64,000 nucleotides of DNA from Atopsyche davidsoni (lineage: Eukaryota; Arthropoda; Insecta; Trichoptera; Hydrobiosidae): assembly GCA_022113835.1 (NCBI GenBank), contig JAILWY010000002.1, positions 7,604,501 to 7,668,500 of the forward strand. The letters run 5' to 3'. The position numbers and the translations under genes are program-made. Position 1 is the first letter of the stretch. Every line of letters begins with the position of its first letter. The notes below the pieces were generated by a model, which was not told the origin of the DNA, searched no databases, and was given only the letters and a program-made list of their open reading frames with translations. Positions 36,901 to 47,230 of this stretch are shown piece after piece.

Positions 36901-39900
36901 TTGTAAAAATATATCAAGAATGTAGCAAGCGGTGGTTTTTGTTAAAAAATATATACCAATGAATACACTATTAATTTTATGAATTCCTATTTTGTATGAT
37001 TTATCATGTACGCTGTTATCGTAACAAAATACCAGTCAAATAATAATAACAAATTAGCTTATTTTTCTTTCTTTAAGATATTAAAGTGATAGTAATAAAT
37101 CTGAAATAGTTCTTCAAAAATGTCAGAGCCAAAAACGAAGAAGAAGAAAAAGAGCAGAAAGGATCGTAACAAACGCTACGATAAATATATTTATACTCTG
37201 GGAGACACATATCCCGGTTAGCAAATACATTTGAATTGTGTTTATTCAAAATTATATAATGCAAGGTATTTGGTGTATTGTTTGGTACTTAGCAGAGACA
37301 GCGTCTCTTTTGAGAGTAGCAGGGATATATACACTTTAAAAAATATATATTGCCAAAATTAACGCTACAATCCTGGGTGAATTTTATCTGCTCGTAAAGT
37401 TTTTCTCTGTTTGCCCAAGGTATAGCAATATTTAAATATGTATTATCATTGATTATTTGATCATAATTTTTTCACACTTGATGCTAAACAAAGTTTCTTT
37501 GTAGGCTAATAATATACTTTGTTAATGTCTCGACCGGTGATCATTAAAAGCAAGCCTTCCACGCCTTAGATGAATTCAGGCTTTATCCATAGTGCTCTTT
37601 GATTGCCATAAAAATGAGTGCGATTTCAATTATCAATTGATTTGAAATCGCCCATTTTGGATCTTTTCAGTTTTATTAGTTAGTATTTATTAATATGTTT
37701 GCCAATTTAAGTTATGATATTTTTTTAGGAGTCACTGGCCATAAAGAATGTTTTGGAAGGTCTGAGTTTGATACGGGAGTACCTGCATATATGGGTTGGC
37801 TGTGGACTATTGGTGACGGGCACAACAAGGTTCCAACAAGTTTTTTAATACAATATTTAGGTGTTATCCTGCATCTAAGTTAATAGTTCTGAGTGAACAA
37901 ATTTATTTCAATAAAAATTTTATTTAAGCCTCGGCGTGGTTGGAGACCTGGAGCTCTTGGAAAAAGTATTTTGAAATTAATGCAACTAAGGTAACTGTGC
38001 CTATGTAAACACGATTAAAGTTAATTTGAAGTAATTGGTGGCATAATACTTAATATCATCATATTTTTAGAGCTCCTGATACAGGATTGTCTGATCCGAC
38101 AAAAAAGAAAGATATAAAACCGAAAACTCCTAGACGAATACAAAAATCACCAACAAGCTTCGATGACAATGAAGAAGAAGATGAAGACATTCCGCCAAGA
38201 GCTGCTTTACATGTCAATCGACAAGGAGATGTAATCACTGTAACAGTAAATCCACTGAGGCGGGCGGAATCCATCGGTGAAGGAGAAGACCCCTTCATGG
38301 AGTGTGATCCCATAGTCTTTAGAATAGTTCAGAAGCGAACTCCTGAAGAAATTGCCAAAAAAGCACAAAAAAAAATCAACAAGGAGAAACGTCAGCTCGA
38401 GAATGAGATCCGCAGTGCTTTGAAAAATGTCATCGGAGATATCTGCCAATGCGCTTACTTGGATGTGTACTGCAATGATCTGAGTGCGATCGATAATATG
38501 ATAGAGAAGATTCCAGAGTTTAACGATGCACAGTGCACTTGTGTGGATGGCGAGTCCAGCGCGGGCTCGAGTGAATCAGCTTGGGATATCGAGTACACTC
38601 CACCATTTGGGAATGCGGGGCCCATACCTTTACCCCCGGACAAGGTTCACACTGAGACTCAATATGTCGAAACTGATTGGGTGGTCTTGAAAAAACCCAT
38701 TCCAGTCAGTAGCAGCAGAGGTAAAAGAGAAACCAGAAACAGTTCAGTGAAAAAATGAAAATGTTGTGATTCCTAATTGTTTTAGAGCGTGTTATCAAAA
38801 TGTGTTATTCTCCTCAAAATAAAATTGATTCTCAAATATTTATTTATTATTTTAAGCAAATCTAATGACTATTGTTTTCCATAAACAGTCACTGATAGTT
38901 ATGATTAAGTTTATATATACAAGCACAGCAGAATATTGGGTGATAATTTCACGAAGGTTTGATCTGGCAAGTTATAAACTATTGTATTTTAAGGACTGCA
39001 TGCACGTTCCGAAAGTCTGATTTGGGTATGTGTCTTGATATCACCCAGATTGTCACAAAAACTCTGACGGTACTCATCACAAAAAATTGATGTTGATATA
39101 TGATTACTTTACTATTGAATGCGTCATGCCAAAATTCTATTTTGCTAATTGTGTAACATTTAATAGTTTGATGTAAATTGTAGATGGTTTATCGGAGATA
39201 TAGCATTTTTATTAAATTTGTGATGTTTTGAAAAGGTTCATATTCACTTCAATGTAATCAATTTCTCAAATAATAATGAATTGCTTTGGAGTTTAATAAA
39301 TTAGCGATAGATTGATTTTGTTAAATAAATTCTGAGGAAGTTTTACAGTAACTATCTAAATCAGTTAAAAATGAAATCTTAAAAAATAAATTGAGACTTA
39401 TTTAATAGATTAAAAATAACTGACTTCTTGCCTGGCCTGCCCAGCCTGTGTGTAGATGATCAGCTGAAATGAGGCGCAAGAGAGAGGGGACCACAAATGC
39501 TGAGGAGGCAACAACGGCAGCCCCCAGACCTATCGCAGCTACGTTCAGATTGGCTGTAGGAAATTTCTGCAAAAATATTAAAAATACATTGATGATATAA
39601 TAAATGCTTTGCTACTATTTTTTTTTTATCAACAAAAGAAAACCACAAATTTGGTGAAATTGAATTTAAACCTTTCTGTCAAAAGTTGAAAAAATCGTTC
39701 AATTAATTAACTCACGCCCATAAATCCTGAAGCAGAATCCATGGTTTTTTTCACAGGAATGGTTAGAAATGGAACAGAAAGCTGCATCTCAACCTGGAAG
39801 TATTAAATAAAATAGTCATAAAGTTAAAAAATACATATACATATGGCAGAAAAAATCTTATTTCTCCATGGCAAAGCCATTTTAGAATTTACAATGATTA

Positions 39901-40105
39901 AATTTTTGCTTACACTAATATCATTGTCTATAGTCTGGAAGCTGAGGAAACGAGGTTTCCTTGCTCCAAGGACTCTTCCCTTCATAAGTTGCTCCTCTTC
40001 CATGAAAAGGTACCGGCTAGAGGAGTTGTCAAAGGCCCTCACCGCATCCGCACATAGCACCAGACACCCAATCATAACTAACTTACTAGTTTTTATAGAC
40101 ACCAT
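33993..40105 (-). CDS. DM4/12-like insect membrane or secreted protein, copy D (hosts nested genes)
   Basis: Function unknown. Exons in gene order: 40105-39914, 39793-39716, 39566-39425, 34447-34249, 34158-33993, about 258 residues. Residues 1-24 form a signal peptide (VSIKTSKLVMIGCLVLCADA). There is a hydrophobic segment near the middle (LNVAAIGLGAAVVASSAFVV), then a C-terminal domain with paired cysteines (ACTQRAVCTL and ENCSVKYPQCKIS). The layout C...R..C, EA...G, C...YP.C resembles the insect DM4/12 family. The + strand gene at 44123-45708 has the same five-exon plan and domain order, which supports joining exons that lie 5 kb apart. The 4,977-base intron 3 contains two whole + strand genes. 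The exact acceptor of exon 4 is uncertain by two bases, since two AG sites are adjacent. Confidence 0.72.
35232..36785 (+). CDS. Uncharacterised 517-residue protein, intronless, nested in intron of copy D
   Basis: A single uninterrupted ORF starting MENLFRIEFYINKVTI. The N-terminal third is acidic and Lys/Glu-rich. About residues 115-200 contain FPLELSVWNDDEGEKRALIG and TKFMWDPRFF, a C2-like look. The C-terminal half is cysteine-rich: CGNANC, GCCCMD, VMCDTCGG, CGCALP and a final CPVHNP...CTACKKPK, suggesting metal binding. There is no signal peptide or membrane segment. From memory it resembles one of Pfam's insect DUF47xx families, but I could not verify which. It is transcribed opposite to its host gene. 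Codon use and length make it certainly coding. Being intronless, it could be an old retrogene. Confidence 0.85.
   Translation: MENLFRIEFYINKVTIKSNEDEKSTKKQSVQVDFGKLASFVIKQNDFEIEETLESGPVSEVKSKSNKLKTPEIEEKNEIRLETSENSLEEKNTDDENIFDGGASLIFSSNPEILKQNFRLFPLELSVWNDDEGEKRALIGTTKFMWDPRFFELVTNSEGCGQPKPLLIKQVQPLRSEMTSSIIGDITYFIRLTGFGKNIFTRFMTTVPGEEDCLGFNIRSVGGNTSLKCERYGKLSNTKDILTINAIYEAIEIEDPEVVAARKRKEQISMDLADAGLEGVMFVVGNEKEHDYSVPPDFKSPCGNANCKLTEMIKLYLAQQQEAGNSLPPPKSMVEMIGVSRLRPKKPNTDKENRKLFEELIRTVGCCCMDKTPEENVCGANDGNASYFCKVEAKTSYVMCDTCGGVSLTGKTCSAMKPSAAVNNECGCALPKFNIDDLDREQHPPVYGPLADQAGWCNKDPLLQQYLYSGLSRMISCARKDHKKYCPDFQHKQACPVHNPSSNNKWNVSCTACKKPK
37120..38758 (+). CDS. Uncharacterised 315-residue protein nested in intron of copy D (possible DUF4776-type)
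   Basis: Exons 37120-37216, 37729-37829, 37929-37990, 38071-38758 join in phase through GT-AG sites. The start is very basic (SEPKTKKKKKSRKDRNKRYD), followed by YIYTLGDTYPG, HKECFGRSEFDTGVPAYMGW and PRRGWRPGALGKSI. Next come an acidic linker, a Lys/Glu coiled-coil-like helix (EEIAKKAQKKINKEKRQLEN), and a short cysteine segment (CQCAYLDVYC and CTCVD). There is no signal peptide. The short N-terminal exons, missed by any single-ORF view, clearly belong because three splice junctions keep frame. Resemblance to insect DUF4776 proteins is a recollection, not a search result. It may be co-regulated with the gene 335 bases upstream on the same strand. Confidence 0.8.
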
Positions 40106-40691
40106 TATGAATCTAAAATTTTAATCGAGTAATTTTATTTCTATACTACAATAGAGGTTTATAACTTATCTCTCATGAAAATCTTGACTGAAGTCAACTC
40201 AATTGTAAACTCAAGTCAACTTAAAACTACCACTTTTCTGCTCTTAGCAACCAGTTCTGACAAGGTACCGTAAGTTCAGTCATTGATGCTCTCTTAAGGA
40301 GTCAGCCCACTGGTTCCTTCAACAAACTGATATTGTAAAAAATACTTTTTATGAACTTTGCTGAAAGTCCATGGGCGTCAATTTTAACTGAAAAACAGTG
40401 AAACATGAAGACATTTCTAAATATGTTTACTAAAATACTTCTGGTGTTTAGTTGGGATATTTGACTACTCTGAGACAGTTAATTATTTAAAAAAAAAAAT
40501 ATATATATATATATATGATATTAATTGATACATATATTAAAAAAGCAACCAATGATTATACGAAACGTACTGTACCAGTAAATAAAAACAGTGAAATAAC
40601 GCTTTACTGCATTATTAATAAAATAAATACTCCGACGCAATCACAGTAACATAAATAATAGTTAAAATAAATTATTGAAAAAAAAAAAAAC

Positions 40692-40692
40692 T

Positions 40693-40739
<47 letters not shown>
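40692..40739. repeat. (TA)n microsatellite
   Basis: About 23 TA units with one interruption. A shorter TA run lies at about 40496-40516. Confidence 0.9.
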
Positions 40740-40741
<2 letters not shown>

Positions 40742-41817
40742 GTAAAAGTAGATTTGTATGATTTACAATAAAATTTAGTCCCTATGTATTTTTCAGCTTT
40801 TTACATATTTCCATTGCTCTGAATCCGGCGGAATCTGATTTTAATATTAATTTATTGTTGGTTCGATGAAAGTGATAATTGCGAAACAACTGCAGACACA
40901 GATTTTTTGGAAAATATTTTTTAAATTAATTTTTAAGTAAAAAAAAAAACGTGGTTAGCTTACACAATTGTAATTAGCACGAATGCTTGAGTATAAAGTC
41001 TACCGTGATATTTGCAATTTCATATTGCAAAAATTAATTGCCTACTTCTATTGTGTTAGTATCTTTTACTAAATAATACACGAAGAGATTTTAAAACAAT
41101 TTTTTCTATTGTACTTTCCATGATACATTTACGAAAGGTACCATGAAAAGATTAAAATAGTACAGCAAAAATATTAGATGTTACAAAGTTCTCGAGCGCG
41201 TTTACGTAAATACCAATAATAACGCATTTATAACTTGCCAAAATGTAACAATACGAACTCAACCAGTTTTATTACTAACAAAAGCGTCGACACAAACAAA
41301 ACACACAAAACAAACAATCACTCCAAACGTCGAATTTAATGTATCAAAGTACCACGAAAACTTCAATTGTCCCGGCTGAAAAAATTTCACGGTGGCGTTC
41401 ACAATATACAAAATGACAAAACTGGATGCAATTCACGAGCCGAGAGCACAGTTAGATGGTTAAATAATTTAGTAATCGAGATTGTTTTAATAAATGGCGG
41501 CGTAATGTGCCCCCGACGGTGGTTTTCCGCGAACTGGCGTTGACTAACGGCCGCTTTTCCGGTACTGAAGCATTTCCTTCAGGGGAGCTTGTTTTAAGCC
41601 AATATCGCCTTCCCGGCGGAGGAGAAATACACAAACTACCCGACAATTAGCGGCAATTTTAATTATGAAACAATGCGGATGATTCAATTGTTTTAAATAT
41701 GGCGAATCCCAAACGGAAAGCAAGGCGTTTCACGACTATCGCTTTTAGAAATTGGAAAGTTACATGATTAATTGATGGAAATTGCGTCGTTTGTTTGGGG
41801 CTGTCGAGCTGTAATGT

Positions 41818-42430
41818 TTACATGTTATTTATATAAAAAAAATTAAATTTCTGTTTGTTTTCCTCGTGAATCATTACTTTGCTTTCTTATGGTGTAATTT
41901 GTGAATTAAAAATATACTATACGTATAAAAAAATATTTCCCTAATTCCCTTGTACGCACTATTTCACAAAAGAAATATTTACATATTATTTATATAAAAA
42001 AAATAATTCTCAGTTCTCCTTGTGAACCAATATTTTTTCTTTCCAATGGTGAATTAATAAAATATATATTAGTACTATTTAGCACAAATAAAATAGTAGT
42101 TTGCACCACAAATATAAAATGAACTAATGAATAAAAATTGTATGCACTATTTCACAATAGAAATATCTACATATTATACTTAAAAAAAAAAAAAAATTTC
42201 AGTTCTTCTAGTGAAACATTATTTTGCTTCCTAACGGTGCAACTTGTGAATTAATAAAATATATAAAAATATTATTTTAGCACAAAATAAAACTTTTATA
42301 CGAACTTAAATATTGTACTACAGATATTATATAAAGAAAAGTTATCCGGCAATATTTTTCTAAGAATACAATGCTAATATAATAATATAGCTTATAGTTA
42401 AAATTTGTACGCACTATTTCACAATAGTTA
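41818..42430. repeat. Degenerate tandem repeat, unit about 200 bases
   Basis: Three successive units each contain, in order, an A-run, TTTCAGTTC-like or CTGTTTG-like sequence, TAGTGAAACATTATTTTGCTT or close variants, GGTG, TTGTGAATTAATAAAATATA and GCACTATTTCACAA. The last block recurs at about 41956, 42151 and 42411. Divergence between units is substantial, so the array is old. Confidence 0.7.
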
Positions 42431-44038
42431 TGTAATATAGGAAAACAATCACACGAAAATGTTACAAGTGTTGGCCAACATTTTCGTCCCAAGAAAAGCA
42501 AAATAATACAATGGCACTTCGATGTTAATTCACTTGATAAAAAAAATTGTGCACGAGAAACTCCGCGAATAAATAATAATGTTTATTTTAATACTTTTGT
42601 CCACATGCCTGGTAATTATAATTTTCTAATAGTCCGAGTGATGTGATTGTTATGGCGTGCTGTCCACAAAAACAATAAAACATATTGCATTCCATTTTTT
42701 TAATTGTTTATTGAGTACAAGTGAATTATTATATATCGTACGCCACTGGAGAGAAAATAGCTTATCACGATTATTTTTAATATTATAAATAACCTATGTG
42801 AATAATTGATATCAAAGAATAGATAAAATAGTTTCTTTAAAAAATTCACGTATTTGTATGTGATGAAATAAAATTATTTATTCAATATTAATTAAGTTCC
42901 TATTAAATACTCCCACATAAAATACATAATAGTTATATTACCGATAGTCATATTAATATGCATAATTCATTCATATTTATTTAAATAGTTGGGTGATTTA
43001 TTTTTCATGCACTTATTTTATTATTTTCATGTCATATGAAATAAATGATTTTAAAAACAAAGATTCATCGATATTTTTAAAATTTCACGTGTAATTTTGG
43101 TGAACGCGAACGATAGAAAAAAAAAACTAATAATACGTGACATTGAAAAGTTATTGTTGCATGATTTCTACCTACCTTCTCCAAATACGTTTGCGAAGTA
43201 CGATTCTGGAAGTGTAGCATTTTTAATATTCGTCACATTCAGTGTATTCAATGCTGAAGGTTGCGATTAGTCTGGCTCTTCTTATCATCTCCTTGGGGGT
43301 GCTTCTCGCCCCTCTGAAGATGGAAAGAAAAAATATGTAATTTAATACGCAACTAGTATATGATGTACTCGTAGGCTTATTTGATAAAAAAATTATATTT
43401 CTAAAATAAAAATTTCTTACATACAATCGCACATGTCGTTTTTAATTGATGAATGAGAACAAAGCGTATTCGCTACTGTAGAAAACTGAATAAAAAAAAT
43501 AACATAATGATATCAATAGTTTTCTTAAATATATAATATCGACACGCGCGGGGAGTTTACATGCAGAGTACATGTATATTTACGCTCATTAACTCATTAG
43601 CCATTGTCATTTGAATAAAAACTGAATTCAAGGCCCACTCGGAAGGGCGAAACGCAAAACGGTACATGCCGATTTCCAATCAGCCTCTCACGACTGCCAG
43701 AAAGGAAAGCGGCCAGCCCGCCCATCGCGGCTCGCGTTTAATACATTTTTAAACGGTCACATTTACTTATTTACATCCGTCGGGTGTGTATTATTAAAAA
43801 GTAACATGATTTGACTTTGGGCTCGGCGGCCGTGCTGCGGAACGCCGCTCATTGTTGGCCCGGCGAGATGGCATCGCTGAAAGTGAAATGCTGGCGTGTC
43901 TCAACAATGCGACGTCGAGGAAAAAGCCATCAGAGAAAATTGTCGCAAGACAATATGGACTGTCGCGACGCCGCCGAGTTACTGCATCCACTTTGGTGCC
44001 TTATTGTTATTGCTCGGAGCCTGTGACGGAAGAAGAAC

Positions 44039-44046
44039 TATATAAG
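44039..44046 (+). promoter_or_regulatory. TATA box of the + strand DM4/12-like gene
   Basis: TATATAAG lies 77 bases before the start codon at 44123, leaving room for a transcription start near 44070 and a short 5' UTR. It sits at the edge of the GC-richer island upstream of the gene. Confidence 0.6.
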
Positions 44047-44122
44047 AAGTTTCGATACGCTTTGGCTCCAGTCGCAGATTACCACTGAAAGAATACAGTC
44101 TATATTAAAAAAAAACTGTACA

Positions 44123-45708
44123 ATGTCGAAAACATTGCTGAAGTTGAGCGCGGCGCTTCTGCTTTTGTACTCCGTCGAGGGTGTCACCAACTACAAAAGT
44201 TCAGGGTATGTGTTTATTTTTTTACCTTTAAATTATGCACTATGAATAATTGATACGATATGTAAAAAAAAATGTGATCTTTCAGGGGAGGTTTTCAACC
44301 TAACTTCTATAGAAATGTGGACCAGGTGGCAGACGCCACTGGAAAAGCGGATCACTTGGAAAGACACGACCCTTCAGATGACAATGAAAACTCTTTGGGA
44401 CCTAATGAGCACAGAACTCAGAGGTTTGGAATCACCGCCTATGGAGGGAGCGGTGTGCAGGTCAGTAAAGTTTTGAAACGATTGAAGGCTTCTAAGCTTG
44501 TAACAGTGGTTGTAAAAATTATAAGCATATTTGGAAACTAAGAAAATCATAATAAAAAACACTTATACTTTAAATGCTTTTATTATATATTTTTAATAAG
44601 AAAATTAATCCAAAATGACGGGAATAAAGTTTTATAATGCAATTGCTACTCTAAATATTGCAAAAAATTTCACTCGGATGGTTTGCAACTCTTATATTTG
44701 AAGGATTGTATTACACTATAGAATTATAAAAGCGTAAATGGATCCTTTAAACACGTCCAAAGGTTTAAAAGACCCCGGACTCCACTCGTCTCAAAGCCGT
44801 GGTTTGTAAATCCCACGATAGGCCTGACTTCAGTCGGATATTTCTTTATTAAATAACATATTAATTTTTCTTTTTTAGGGAGCATACCCATCAACTAGTG
44901 CGGCTGGATTGTACGGACCTGTAAAGATAGATCTTGGAGGTGTGCTGCTCGGTTCTCTGATTGGACTCGGTGCAGTGTTGGTGCTTCCGAAGCTCGTGCA
45001 AGCTTTCTCTTATTCATATGGAGGAGGATACGGAAGAAGTTAGTCTATGAAATACAATATTATTACAGTTTAAAAATAAGAAATCGTCTAATTTATTTAA
45101 TGAAGAAAAAGTAATAAGAGATTTTCTTATTAATTATTTCAGTTTTAAATGCATATTTTATGCAATTAGAAATTTTAAAACATGTATTGATTCAGTTGTG
45201 GGTTTGTCGTTTTTAGGTGTTGAGGCAGATATGACTTCCTTTGCTGCTTTGCTCACAAAAGTAGATGAGGTCTTGGAGAAGAATAACGTTGACTCATCGT
45301 CCTGTGCCCAGAGGATCGCGTGCTCCTACGTTCAATCATCACTTGACAACATGTCAACCGGCAATGCGACTGAAGTCGACAGATTTATATCTTCAATGGC
45401 CGGGTAAGAGAGCAAAGTCTGATATTGTTAGAAGTCAATTTATCTTTCGTTTGCCATTATAAATAGACGACTTTATACCATATAATGACTTTTTTGTCGT
45501 TTTAGTGTGATTACAAGGTTAATAGTGAATAATTGTTTTTTTTATTTGCAGGAATGCTCTAGTTGAGTACATGTTGGATGGAACGTCAATAAGGCAGGCA
45601 CTGGAAGCAGGAAAAAATATAAATACCAATTGTCAATCTCTGTATCCTCGCTGCCAACTTGACAAGCAGACATTGCTAAAGATTATGACCAACGCATTAC
45701 CTTCCTAA
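44123..45708 (+). CDS. DM4/12-like insect membrane or secreted protein, copy E
   Basis: Function unknown. Exons 44123-44205, 44286-44460, 44879-45038, 45217-45403, 45552-45708 join in phase to 253 residues. A signal peptide (SKTLLKLSAALLLLYSVEGV) is followed by a polar Gly/Asp-rich region, one hydrophobic segment (LGGVLLGSLIGLGAVLVLP), a tyrosine/glycine stretch (SYSYGGGYG), and the C-terminal cysteine domain (SCAQRIACSY, ALEAGKNINTNC, LYPRCQL). Cysteine spacing and the EAG...C...YP.C ending resemble the insect DM4/12 family and match copy D at 33993-40105. Introns 2, 3 and 4 have the same phases as in copy D, so the two are duplicates. Here intron 3 is only 178 bases. It has a clear TATA box. 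Confidence 0.8.
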
Positions 45709-45981
45709 ACAAAAACAAAAAGTTATTTATATTTAACGTTATAACCTATGAATTACATGTGTAAGATTTGTCAATATTTAAGCATGTTTAGCCATGCAGT
45801 AACTTAAATTTTAGTTTTAATGAATGCATAGTGATGTTTATACTGTGCAATGACTTCAATGTAAAAGTAACAATTGAACTTTAGAAGTAAGAGTATAAGT
45901 AATTATTTATATTATAACATAACGACTGTTTTACAATATATACATAAAACATTACAAAATGTCGCTTTTCATTTTTGATTA

Positions 45982-46240
45982 TTATTTTATAATATAAACT
46001 AACTGTGCAATAGAAAAACAACCACTACAGCTCTCCATAGGAGTGAAAAATACGTGGTCATCATGATGGGTTTTACTAAGTTTTATACTTTGACCACACA
46101 TTTTAAATCTTTTCGCAATATCAACATGCTTTGTAGTATCACAGCATCTAACAAATATATATTTTGAGTAATCTTGGTAATGGTGTCTGGTGTGTATGTG
46201 GGCGGCGTTCACTTTGGTCTTACAATTCAGGGGGCTCTAC
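45982..46240 (-). other. Possible isolated exon or small ORF, cysteine-rich
   Basis: An open stretch of about 84 codons on the - strand reads with plausible protein composition: FVRCCDTTKHVDIAKRF, MCGQSIKLSKTHHDDHVF and ESCSGCFSIAQL, with six or seven cysteines. It lies between copy E and PP5, just downstream of copy E. I found no convincing start codon context or partner exons. It could be an exon of an unrecognised gene, a relic, or chance. Confidence 0.3.
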
Positions 46241-47230
46241 TAATGGAGGAATGTTGAACACTTAAAAATAAAAGAAAAATTCATAAATTTTATATCGTAT
46301 GAATTTAATCAATTTATTTTCAAAAATATATACAGTGTTTATTTATTAATGTAACCTAGTTTAACATTACAATCTGACTTACTTTGTAATTTGTGAGATA
46401 CTATAAATGCTTCAAAGGCAAATTTTATTACAAATTTAAATAAAGCAATACTCCTACTTGAATAGAATGTTCAGTTTACCTGATAATCCACATATGTATT
46501 TAAATGTATGTCCGTTACTAAATAAAACACCTTTTGCGTAATAATTGACTACAGATGCGACTGGAGGCACAAGCAATATGACAATACAATGCAAGACTTG
46601 TCCTCGTTTGGGGTTAAAAGTAATATATCAAAGGTGACAGCCAACCTCGGCTACTTTATGTACAGGTGAAATACTTTATAAATTATATTACTAATAATGA
46701 CAAACACGTTTAAACTTAGGGGTCGGGAATACCAATAATAGTATTTTATTGTACTTATTTCAATTAACTATCTAGGTACAAAAATCTTACTTCGGCCAAA
46801 AAAAGTTTCATTTTATAATCTATTCGGCCTATCGTAACAGCTACAGGACTCGCTGGGTATAAAAGTACACAATCGATTAGGAGAAGTTAATTAATAAAAG
46901 TTAATACATGCATGTTATATAATGTCTTTAAAAATAGACTAAGATATCAATAAATTATTAATAGAGGCTGATAAACAGATACTCGTTAATTCCAATGAAT
47001 AGTAAACGATTTAAGAATATAAATAACCTGTTTCCGATAAACATTACTAAAATGCAACATATTTATGGAATGAAGTAACACATGTAAGCTAAAAACAAAT
47101 TCAAATATTTTAAATGAGAAAAGATATTTTCATTGCCAAAAATCCACGACAATAAAGTTCCAAAGCCTAACGTTCGGTGAAAACATAAACCTAAGAATGT
47201 GTTACATGCAAAAAGATAACAGTAACTTTG
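46241..47230. other. Intergenic sequence and probable 3' UTR of PP5
   Basis: AT-rich sequence with no ORF I can support. It probably contains the PP5 3' UTR on the - strand. Confidence 0.5.

Larger units (their letters stand above)
40106..44122. other. Divergent intergenic region between the DM4/12-like paralogues
   Basis: Both paralogues are transcribed away from this 4 kb stretch. It contains TA microsatellites (about 40496-40516 and 40692-40739), a degenerate tandem array (41818-42430), and two less AT-rich islands (about 41390-41640 and 43620-44030). The second island runs into the promoter of the + strand paralogue. I see no gene. Confidence 0.6.
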
